Below, one piece after another: positions 57,474 through 64,000 of a DNA stretch of 64,000 nt. Origin of the DNA: Terriglobia bacterium (GTDB lineage: Bacteria > Acidobacteriota > Terriglobia > Terriglobales > Acidobacteriaceae); contig JAJPJE010000046.1 in assembly GCA_021324365.1 (NCBI GenBank), positions 37,633 to 101,632 on the forward strand, written 5' to 3'. Position 1 is the first letter of the stretch. Each line of letters begins with the position of its first letter. A program made the translations under genes and the position numbers. Below the pieces are notes generated by a model. That model searched no databases. It saw only the letters and a list, made by a program, of their open reading frames with translations, and was not told where the DNA came from.

Positions 57474-58559
57474 CTATCTGCTGCCGCCGCTTGTGCCAGT
57501 TGTTTCGGTCGCGAATGCGTCCCACTCCTTCTGAGTGAGTTCCTTCTGTACGATCGCGGGACTTTGGAAGTGATCCGCAAACACCGTCTGCATCAGATTG
57601 GACCGGTCGACTGCCTTTGGCTCCAGTAAAACTGCGGGGACGTCTACGGTGCCATTGTTGATTTTGGTTTGAGCTGCCGGCTTCTTGCCCTGTGCCAATT
57701 CGATGGCGGCATCTGCGGCGAGTCTGGCCAGGGGAGCCAGTGGCTTATAAATCGACATCGACTGGGTTCCCTTGATAATGCGAACCACTGCAGAAAGGTC
57801 AGAATCCTGCCCGGAGATCACCGGCATGGGGCTCACTTTCGCGTCGAGCAATGCTTGCGTTGCGCCGGAAGCAGTGTCGTCATTGGCGGCCACTACCGCC
57901 TGAATGTTTCTGGTAACCTGCAGAGCCTTCATCATCTGCATGTAGGCTTCGGTTTCGCTCCAATCTTTCACCCACTGTTCGGCAACAATAGTGATCTTCC
58001 CGCTATCCGTTGCCGCCTTCAGAACTTTCATGTGGGCTTCGTGATAGATGGTGGCATTGTTGTCGGTGCTGGATCCCTCCAGGAGAACGTAGTTACCTTG
58101 CGGAGCCAGCTTCAGCAGATATTCGGCCTGCAATTCTCCGATGCGCTCGTTGTTATAGGAAACGAAGAAGTCGGGGCGGTGGCCCATGATGAGACGATCG
58201 TACGCAATGACGGGAACCTTATGTTTATGGGCAAGGGCAACTATGGCCCCGGCCTTGTCTCCATCAACCGGATTGACCACCAAGACTCTCGCACCCTTTT
58301 CCAGCAGCTCCTTGGCTTGCGCGAACTGGATGTCGGCATCGCTCTGCGCGTCGCGGGTCATAACCGTGGCATGCAGCTCGATTGCACGGTTTGTGAACTG
58401 GTCAATATCCGTTTGCCAGCGCTCATGGCGCAGGTCAGAGACCAGGAAGCCGACCTTAACAGTTCCTTTAGCGGCAGATTTGGCAGGTGCTGCCTGCAAA
58501 AGAGCGGAAAATGCGATCAGGACCAAAATGACAAACGCCGGGTATTTCAAACGCCCCAT
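57474..58559 (-). CDS. Periplasmic sugar-binding protein (xylose-type, type I fold)
   Basis: A 361-residue exported binding protein, signal peptide at residues 1-24 (VILVLIAFSALLQAAPA). The mature part is a type I periplasmic binding fold like XylF: KVGFLVSDLRHERWQTDIDQF, VLVVNPVDGDKAGAIVALAHKHKVPVIAYDRLI, VVAANDDTASGATQALLDA, ISGQDSDLSAVVRIIKGTQSMSIYKP. The sugar is inferred as xylose or a related pentose. The ATG at 58559 has GAGGAG 8 nt upstream. No ABC permease or ATPase is beside it, so it is an orphan. Confidence 0.85.
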   Translation of the reverse strand: MGRLKYPAFVILVLIAFSALLQAAPAKSAAKGTVKVGFLVSDLRHERWQTDIDQFTNRAIELHATVMTRDAQSDADIQFAQAKELLEKGARVLVVNPVDGDKAGAIVALAHKHKVPVIAYDRLIMGHRPDFFVSYNNERIGELQAEYLLKLAPQGNYVLLEGSSTDNNATIYHEAHMKVLKAATDSGKITIVAEQWVKDWSETEAYMQMMKALQVTRNIQAVVAANDDTASGATQALLDAKVSPMPVISGQDSDLSAVVRIIKGTQSMSIYKPLAPLARLAADAAIELAQGKKPAAQTKINNGTVDVPAVLLEPKAVDRSNLMQTVFADHFQSPAIVQKELTQKEWDAFATETTGTSGGSR

Positions 58560-58728
58560 GGCACGACTCCTCAGGGACACCGCTTCCTTGTGTCGATGGC
58601 GGGACAAGTTATCAATGGGCAGGTAACCAGACAAGATTACCTTGGTTAGATGGACCTCCGGCGTAACTGGCAAACCCAGCTGATAGCCAACAAGACCGCC
58701 GGTTGACGGCGGCCCCATGGATGCGAAC

Positions 58729-59163
58729 TTACACCTGGAGAGCTGATTTTTGGCCGCAGAATCGATCGAACGTGCGCGTCAACTCGGCAGCAAGATCGCC
58801 CGCGTCGCGATGTTCGATATCGCTCCGCTGCATCAGGTAAACCAGTTTGCCGTCCTGCAGCAGGGCAATACAGGGGGAAGAAGGTGGATAGCCGCTGAAG
58901 TAAGAGCGAGCTACTTCAGTTGCGTCGCGGTCCTGGCCCGCAAATACAGTGCCGATTCCGTCCGGCAGGTTGGTGTGTTGCAAGGCAGCCCGCACCGCTG
59001 GGCGCATGCGGCCGGCCGCACATCCGCAAATCGAGTTCACCACGATCATGTTGGTACCGGCGCGCTTGACGAAGCGTTCCACATCTTCCGGGAGACGCAA
59101 TTCTTGAATTCCCAGGCGCGTCAATTCTTCGCGCATAGGGATAACCATCAGTTCTGGGTACAT
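58729..59163 (-). CDS. Bacilliredoxin, BrxA/BrxB family
   Basis: A 144-residue thioredoxin-like protein with the diagnostic CGC motif (NSICGCAAGRMRP, Cys46 and Cys48). The family removes bacillithiol from protein thiols in Firmicutes; in other phyla the thiol partner is unknown. The start MYPELMVIPM at 59163 is preferred over the frame up to 59202, since the family begins there and GAGGAG lies about 10 nt upstream. Confidence 0.88.
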   Translation of the reverse strand: MYPELMVIPMREELTRLGIQELRLPEDVERFVKRAGTNMIVVNSICGCAAGRMRPAVRAALQHTNLPDGIGTVFAGQDRDATEVARSYFSGYPPSSPCIALLQDGKLVYLMQRSDIEHRDAGDLAAELTRTFDRFCGQKSALQV

Positions 59164-59288
59164 TCCGTTCCCACTCCTCGTTTTTGGGGGAAGTGCAAAC
59201 ATTAAACACCAAAAAGACCAGAATCGAAAAGTCCCATTGATGCCAACAATGAATCAGGGGGCGCTGACTGCTAAGATGGCAAAGATCG

Positions 59289-60338
59289 ATGCTGATCCAG
59301 GAAAATGTTCCACTGGCGCCGTTCACGACCCTGGGTGTAGGAGGTCCGGCGCGCTATTTCGCGCGAGCGCGCGGTGTGTCTGACATTCTCGACGCATTGG
59401 AATTTTCCGATTTGCGGCACGTGCCAATTTTTGTGCTCGGGGGCGGCAGCAATCTCGTAATCGCTGATCGCGGGTTTCCCGGGCTCGTCATCAAGATCGA
59501 GATTCGAGGCGTTACGTCGCAAGCCGACGGAGAGTTTTGTGTTTTTGAAGCCGGCTCCGGGGAAGATTGGGACACGTTTGTCGCCCACACGGTTGATCAG
59601 AACTGCGCCGGCCTGGAATGCCTGAGCGGTATTCCCGGGACCGTGGGCGGAACTCCCGTACAGAATGTAGGAGCTTACGGACAGGACGTATCCCAAACCA
59701 TACGGAGTGTCGTCGCGATCGAGATCCGCACGGGAGAGATCCGCGTCTTTTCCAACCCCGAGTGCGGCTTCGCCTACCGCTCAAGCATTTTCAATGACGG
59801 CAGCCGCGATCGATACATTCTGACCAGCGTGTCTTATCGTCTGCATACCGGTGGAGCGCCAAGTATCTCGTACCGCGATTTACAGCTCCATTTTGCCGGA
59901 CGAGATAATCCCACCCTGGTAGACACCCGCAACGCGGTTCGTGAGATTCGCCTGTCCAAAGCCATGCTTATCGTGCCGGGAGATGACGATGCGCGCAGCG
60001 CCGGGTCCTTCTTTAAGAATCCGGTGGTCGATTGCAAAGCCGCAGAATTTATCGCTCACATCGCCGATCAACGAGGGCTCCCTCTTCCTACCTACGCTGC
60101 TGCGGACGGGATGGTGAAGCTTCCTGCCGCCTGGTTGGTCGAGCAGTCTGGCTTCGGCAAAGGATTCTGTGCAGGTGCGGTCGGTATTTCCCGGCGACAC
60201 TCTTTGGCGATTGTCAATCGCGGCGGAGCGACAGCAGAAGAAATCATTGCTTTGAAGAATCGGATTCAGCAGGCAGTATTTGATCAGTTCGGGATTGAGT
60301 TGAAACCGGAACCGGTGTTTGTGGGGTTCGAGCGCTAA
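59289..60338 (+). CDS. murB: UDP-N-acetylenolpyruvoylglucosamine reductase
   Basis: The FAD-dependent second step of UDP-MurNAc synthesis for peptidoglycan. The 349-residue length matches the type I (E. coli-like) enzyme. Motifs: NVPLAPFTTLGVGGPARYFARA, VFVLGGGSNLVIADRGFPG-like IFVLGGGSNLVI, LECLSGIPGTVGGTPVQNVGAYGQ, CGFAYRSSIF and SAGSFFKNPVV with the catalytic serine. It stands alone, away from other mur genes. Confidence 0.94.
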   Translation: MLIQENVPLAPFTTLGVGGPARYFARARGVSDILDALEFSDLRHVPIFVLGGGSNLVIADRGFPGLVIKIEIRGVTSQADGEFCVFEAGSGEDWDTFVAHTVDQNCAGLECLSGIPGTVGGTPVQNVGAYGQDVSQTIRSVVAIEIRTGEIRVFSNPECGFAYRSSIFNDGSRDRYILTSVSYRLHTGGAPSISYRDLQLHFAGRDNPTLVDTRNAVREIRLSKAMLIVPGDDDARSAGSFFKNPVVDCKAAEFIAHIADQRGLPLPTYAAADGMVKLPAAWLVEQSGFGKGFCAGAVGISRRHSLAIVNRGGATAEEIIALKNRIQQAVFDQFGIELKPEPVFVGFER

Positions 60339-60516
60339 TAGGTATTTTTCTTGCTTGCGGTGTACGAAATCTCCATGTATAACGCTTTTCCATCGGGGCT
60401 CGAAGTATTGCGCGCTCTCCCCGTTTCCTCCCCCGCGCAGTAAACCTTCCATTTGTTTAGCTGCTGAGTATTGTTCCTGCGTCCTCCCAACGATGGCTCA
60501 GAATGAAGGAGTCAGT

Positions 60517-60768
60517 ATGGCATTTAGAAATGTCGGAACACCCGTCTGGATCGCTCCCAATGCCGTGCAGTCCTGGTGGTACGGCTGGGGTGATGACCAC
60601 GGACAAGAGTTCGCGAGCGCGGACATGAAAACGCCTGGCGCTGAAATGGTTGTAGTAGCGGAGTCGGAGCGCAAAGAGACCAGCGGCGCAGTCACGTACT
60701 TAGTTACTTTCAAAAACAACGGCCCGCAGTGGTGCTATTACAACCTGCAAGGTGGAGGTGCTGTATGA
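60517..60768 (+). CDS. Small protein of unknown function
   Basis: An 83-residue protein, MAFRNVGTPVWIAPNAVQS, with many Trp and Tyr residues (WWYGWGDD, WCYYNLQGG) and no signal peptide. The start ATG at 60517 has AAGGAG 5 nt upstream; an upstream ATG at 60493 lacks one. It overlaps the next gene by 4 bp, so the two are made together. Beta-rich, Trp-rich composition; function unknown. Confidence 0.68.
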   Translation: MAFRNVGTPVWIAPNAVQSWWYGWGDDHGQEFASADMKTPGAEMVVVAESERKETSGAVTYLVTFKNNGPQWCYYNLQGGGAV

Positions 60769-60983
60769 GAGTTCGCATCATTACTGAAGGAGCCACGGTC
60801 GTGGGATACCAGGTAATCGAAAACGCCAATCCGGCACCGGGACAATTTCGGTCCGGCCTGATGGCGGGTCCCGGACAGAAATTGCATGAGGTGGAACTCC
60901 CGGAGGACTTCGCCACCGTTCCAGGTCCTGAGGAAATCCATAAGAGGCTGACTGCCTACATCCAGAAGAAGGCCGCAGCCTAA
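60765..60983 (+). CDS. Small protein of unknown function, coupled to the 60517 gene
   Basis: A 72-residue protein, MRVRIITEGATVVGYQVIENAN, with a strand-rich first half and a helical end (EEIHKRLTAYIQKKAAA). The ATG overlaps the previous stop (ATGA) and has GGTGGAGGTG upstream. A strong terminator follows 15 bp later, so the pair forms a complete bicistronic unit. No family is recognised. Confidence 0.68.
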   Translation: MRVRIITEGATVVGYQVIENANPAPGQFRSGLMAGPGQKLHEVELPEDFATVPGPEEIHKRLTAYIQKKAAA

Positions 60984-60998
60984 AGAGAAAATTCCATT

Positions 60999-61037
60999 GG
61001 GCCACACCGGAGCACGACATCTAGGTGTGGCCCTTTG
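60999..61037. terminator. Strong hairpin terminator between convergent genes
   Basis: A perfect 10-bp stem, GGGCCACACC (60999-61008) with 61024-61033, 15-nt loop, followed by TTTGTATG. It ends the small-gene pair on the plus strand and lies 21 bp from the end of modC on the minus strand. Confidence 0.8.
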
Positions 61038-61054
61038 TATGTTGGGTACACCGG

Positions 61055-62227
61055 TTACAACAGTTCGCGCGAAGTGCGCTGCAGTAAGTGGCAGGAATAC
61101 GTCTTGATGACAAGCCACACCCTCTTCCCCGCCACCAGTTGCAATGATTCTTGCGCCCCAGGCGTGAGATGAACTTCGAAAAGAATTCCACTGTCCACTT
61201 TCGCGATCAGCATCGCGTCTCTGCGCTCTATTGTCTTCAATTCGCCCTGAAGTACGTTGCGAGCACTGATGCCTTCGGGAACTCTGGTTGCAATCAGGAT
61301 TTCACCTGCCCCAATACCGACACGAACCCTGTCCCCCGCTGTCGATCTGCCTAGAGGAATCTCCAACTCGGGTCCGGCACCGGCGGCACTCGCGAGCCTG
61401 CACAGCATGGTTCCCTGCTTTTCATGGAGTGCCAGAACCTCTGCATCGAAGATGTTCTCCAAACCCATCCAGCCGGCGATTGCCTCTGTTCGCGGCGCGC
61501 TCAACACTTGCAGCGGAGTTCCCTCCGCCACAACTCTACCCTGCTCCAGTGCGATTACCCGTTCTCCCAACGCAAAAACTTCTTCGCGGCTATGAGTGAC
61601 ATAAAGGACTGGAATGCGATGTTGTTCGTTCCAAGCACGAAGATCATCCATGATCCCGGCCTTGGTCGCGGCGTCCAGGGCGGAAAGCGGTTCGTCGAGC
61701 AAAAGAGCTTTGGGCTGAGTAACCAGGGCACGTGCCAGGGCGACCCGCTGGCGTTCCCCTCCGGAGATACCGCGTGGGCGCCGATTGCGCAAGTGCGCAA
61801 TGTGAAGGCTATCCAAGATGGCGGCCGCACGTCGCCTCCTCTCTGCGACAGGCAACTTGAACAGGCCGTAGTGAATGTTCTGTTCCGCAGTCAGGTGCGG
61901 AAACAAGGCTAGGCTCTGAAAGACGTATCCGATCCTCCGGATCTCCGCACGAATGTTGATCTGCACTGCCGACTCGAAAAGGGTTTGCTCGGCCAATTCG
62001 ATTCTGCCGGAGTCCGGTGAGCGGACGCCGGCAATGCAGTCGAGCACAGTCGTCTTTCCTGCCCCGGACGGCCCGAACAGCATCGTGATCCCACTCGGGA
62101 CCCTGAAGTTCACATCCAGGGAAAACGTAGCGTCGCGATCGCCTCCGCAGTACTCTCTTCGAATTTGGACATGGAGGGCACTGTCGAGCGTATTCGCTTC
62201 GAGTTTGGACGGAACGTCGAATTTCAC
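61055..62227 (-). CDS. modC: Molybdate ABC transporter ATP-binding protein
   Basis: A 390-residue ABC ATPase. Walker A GPSGAGKTT (52-60), signature ISGGERQRVALARAL, Walker B ALLLDEPLSALD, switch His in VLYVTHSREEV. The C-terminal region (about 285-385) is a Mop-type domain typical of ModC (RNVLQGELKTIERRDAMLIAKVDSG in outline). It powers molybdate or tungstate uptake for molybdopterin enzymes. It overlaps modB by 4 bp. Confidence 0.9.
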   Translation of the reverse strand: MKFDVPSKLEANTLDSALHVQIRREYCGGDRDATFSLDVNFRVPSGITMLFGPSGAGKTTVLDCIAGVRSPDSGRIELAEQTLFESAVQINIRAEIRRIGYVFQSLALFPHLTAEQNIHYGLFKLPVAERRRRAAAILDSLHIAHLRNRRPRGISGGERQRVALARALVTQPKALLLDEPLSALDAATKAGIMDDLRAWNEQHRIPVLYVTHSREEVFALGERVIALEQGRVVAEGTPLQVLSAPRTEAIAGWMGLENIFDAEVLALHEKQGTMLCRLASAAGAGPELEIPLGRSTAGDRVRVGIGAGEILIATRVPEGISARNVLQGELKTIERRDAMLIAKVDSGILFEVHLTPGAQESLQLVAGKRVWLVIKTYSCHLLQRTSRELL

Positions 62228-62898
62228 TTGAATGGGTACACCGCCCAGATTCGCCGGTTCAGTGCATAGACGATTGAGAGCACCGCGAAAGCGAAGATCA
62301 ACAAGACCAGCGCCGTTTGGTTTGCGCTGGCGTATTCAATCGCCTGCACGCGATCATAAATATCGATGGAAACGGTACGAGTCACGCCAGGTATGTTGCC
62401 GCCGATCATCAAGACCACACCGAACTCACCCACCGTGTGTGCAAAGCTCAGCACGACTCCCGTCACTACACCTGGCACCGACAGCGGTAGGATTACCCGC
62501 CAGAAAGTGTGCCATCGTGAAGCGCCCAAGGTAGAGGATACCGACAGTAACGCCGGGTCAACTGCCGCAAACGATGCTGCGAATGGCTGCACGGCAAACG
62601 GCAAACTGTAGATTATGGAGGCGATCACGAGTCCCTGAAACGAAAACGCAAGCGTGTGTCCGGTAATCGATTGCCACCACTTCCCAAACCAACTGCCACT
62701 GCCGAATGCCACAAGGAGATAAAAACCTAGCACAGTGGGCGGCAACACCAGCGGCACCGAGACCAGCGCTTCAATGAGAAACTTCCACCGCCAGCGACTG
62801 AAAGAGATCCAGTACGCGATTGGCAGTCCGACCAGCACAAGGGCGCCGGCAACGATCATAGCCAGACGTCCAGTCAGAGCAATGGCTTCCCAATTCAT
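62224..62898 (-). CDS. modB: Molybdate ABC transporter permease
   Basis: A 224-residue membrane permease with about five helices. The start is MNWEAIALTGRLAMIV at 62898, within an open frame to 63012 that lacks homology. Motifs: VSVPLVLPPTVLGFYLLVAFG, and the ATPase-coupling loop STLGASRWHTFWRVILPLSVPGVVTG. GEFGVVLMIGGNIPGVTRTVSIDIYD is the ModB end signature. modA is not next to it. Confidence 0.9.
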   Translation of the reverse strand: MNWEAIALTGRLAMIVAGALVLVGLPIAYWISFSRWRWKFLIEALVSVPLVLPPTVLGFYLLVAFGSGSWFGKWWQSITGHTLAFSFQGLVIASIIYSLPFAVQPFAASFAAVDPALLSVSSTLGASRWHTFWRVILPLSVPGVVTGVVLSFAHTVGEFGVVLMIGGNIPGVTRTVSIDIYDRVQAIEYASANQTALVLLIFAFAVLSIVYALNRRIWAVYPFK

Positions 62899-63027
62899 CA
62901 GAGTACTTGAGCGCTCTGATTGTATTCGGAAGCCCTTAGTCGGTGAATTGCTTTGCTTGAGTTCGTTCCTCTCCAGGGTTCCCCACTGGTGCGGGGTAAT
63001 ACCTTGCAACACGCGCCGGTGAGCTGC

Positions 63028-63399
63028 CTAGCCTCTCAATTTGGCCAGCAAATCCTGAGGATGAACCGGTTTTGCCAGGATCTCAAACTCGTGGCCCTGT
63101 GCGCGTGCGCTTTCCAGCAGGTCGGCCGTAGCCGCTTGACCGGAAAACAGAAGAATTTTGCAGGATGGCAGGAACTTGCGGATGTGAATAGCTGCTTCGA
63201 TTCCGTTCATGTCCGGCATGATCACGTCACTGATCACCAGGTCCGGCTTCACGGCTCGCGCACGTTCCACGGCTCCGGTACCGGTATAAACGGCCGCAGC
63301 ATCGAATCCGTGCTGATTCAAAATGATTGCAAGCGTGTCGGCAATGACCCGCTCATCGTCTACCACTAGCACTTTCGGTTTGACTTGCGTCTGTTCCAT
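63028..63399 (-). CDS. Single-domain response regulator (receiver only)
   Basis: A 123-residue CheY-like protein. Acidic pocket VLVVDDERVI (Asp14, Asp15), phosphorylation site ISDVIMPDMNG (Asp58), switch Ser86 (LLFSGQ) and Lys110 (LAKPV). All receiver residues are present; there is no output domain, so it must act by protein contact. No histidine kinase is adjacent. It is probably co-directional with but separate from modBC. Confidence 0.87.
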   Translation of the reverse strand: MEQTQVKPKVLVVDDERVIADTLAIILNQHGFDAAAVYTGTGAVERARAVKPDLVISDVIMPDMNGIEAAIHIRKFLPSCKILLFSGQAATADLLESARAQGHEFEILAKPVHPQDLLAKLRG

Positions 63400-63702
63400 G
63401 CTCAGCGCTCAATTGGATGCAACTTTCGGCTACTCTGGTACTCCAATGCGTTTTTTTTGTCCCGACACTCATTATAGAGAATTGTTTGAGGTTGCTCGAT
63501 TAAGCGATTTCGCGTCGGAGCACCCGTGCTCGCATCGAAGGTTTACGGAGGATGAATATGCGAGACGACGAGCGCCCTGATCAATCCAAAGCTCAATCCA
63601 AAGCCTCTTTATCCTCGCAAATCGTTTACGCCGCCCACTGTCGTGAATTCCGACCACTACGAACGCAGAGTTTCCAGTCAAGACGGTCGCCCAAACGCAG
63701 TC
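63400..63702. other. Intergenic region without a supported gene
   Basis: About 300 bp with a T8 run at 63452-63459 and short frames that lack a ribosome binding site or composition of a real gene. No tRNA or repeat was recognised. It must contain the receiver gene's promoter near its left end. Confidence 0.45.
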
Positions 63703-64000
63703 TTACTTCAGCCATTCATTGAAAAAGCCAAGGGTCTCTGTGATGACTTGGCCCATCTCTTTCTCGCCAAAGTAGTGACCGACATCTGGATACAACCTCA
63801 GCCTGCAAGGGACATTAAGACGTTGCAAGACTGACTGCACGCGAATCGCTTCCTCAACCGGGACGACGGTATCTCTCTTTCCGTGTTGCACTAGTGAGGA
63901 CATTTCTCATCCCAGGTTAGCGTCCAATCGAAGGACGCGAACCTGGGGCACCATCTATAACCGTGTCGGCGTTGTCAAGAGACACGTGGACCTCTGAGGG
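63703..64000 (-). pseudogene. 3' part of an alpha/beta hydrolase gene with a probable frameshift, entering from the right edge
   Basis: The last 66 residues, QHGKRDTVVPVEEAIRVQ, LRLYPDVGHYFGEKE to FFNEWLK, are the C-terminal end of an alpha/beta hydrolase (dienelactone hydrolase/prolyl oligopeptidase type) with the acid Asp and the catalytic His (GHYFG). Upstream of 63903 the same frame meets TGA, but another frame reads SFDWTLTWDEKCP, the expected preceding segment. A one-base shift near 63890-63905 would join them. It may be a pseudogene or an assembly error; the rest lies outside the window. Confidence 0.5.

Noticed and set aside
62899..63027. Molybdenum-cofactor riboswitch before modB
   Set aside because: About 130 bp with no convincing multi-stem conserved structure.

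Overview
The window reads as a chromosomal segment of an Acidobacteriota-like soil bacterium (Terriglobia/Koribacter type). This is inferred from gene style and moderately high GC: a PRC-MgtE_N-CBS protein without membrane segments, a RibBA with a decayed GTP-cyclohydrolase half, an N-terminally extended LeuRS, orphan four-helix-bundle and CYTH genes, and many small signal-peptide proteins. No 16S or other phylogenetic marker was available to confirm it. I found no tRNA, rRNA, CRISPR array, prophage or intact insertion sequence.

Layout. 1-5434 (minus strand): the 5' part of a 2-oxoacid:ferredoxin oxidoreductase alpha gene, accA and dnaE. 5530-13392: a sigma-like/anti-sigma-finger fusion, an Mg-sensor-like CBS protein, an RsbW/RsbV pair, ruvC, an Mpo1-like protein and a phosphofructokinase with pyrophosphate-type residues. 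13513-14490: a low-complexity secreted protein with a C-terminal anchor. 14910-20242: a compact hoxEFUYHW operon for a group 3d NAD-linked bidirectional [NiFe] hydrogenase and its endopeptidase. 20862-26545: an esterase, DUF4126, a secreted phosphoesterase and a PhoU-like/Pit phosphate uptake pair. 26661-31622: a beta-propeller lipoprotein, ribBA, a MerR-type regulator with a palindromic operator, a CYTH remnant and a ThiS-like carrier.

31776-46192 is a complex I operon in the order A-C-D-E-F-(DinB)-G-H-J-K-L-M-N. nuoB and nuoI are absent, so the N2 and N6 iron-sulfur subunits must come from elsewhere. A 450-bp cassette with inverted-repeat ends and a frameshifted four-helix-bundle gene sits between nuoD and nuoE. 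A DinB-fold gene sits between nuoF and nuoG.

46331-64000: a possible metal-linked secreted/outer-membrane pair, serB, leuS, a thioredoxin-fold selenoprotein gene with an in-frame UGA and a SECIS-like hairpin, an endonuclease IV gene broken by a 10-bp tandem duplication, DAHP synthase, a second beta-propeller lipoprotein, an orphan sugar-binding protein, bacilliredoxin, murB, two small overlapping genes, modBC without modA, a lone receiver domain and the damaged end of an alpha/beta hydrolase.

How the parts fit: the Hox enzyme and complex I both exchange electrons with NAD(H), so H2, NADH and quinone pools can be linked. The phosphoesterase and Pit pair suggest phosphate scavenging. The strongest unusual signal is the UGA-containing thioredoxin-like gene at 52628-53191, which a standard gene caller would truncate.
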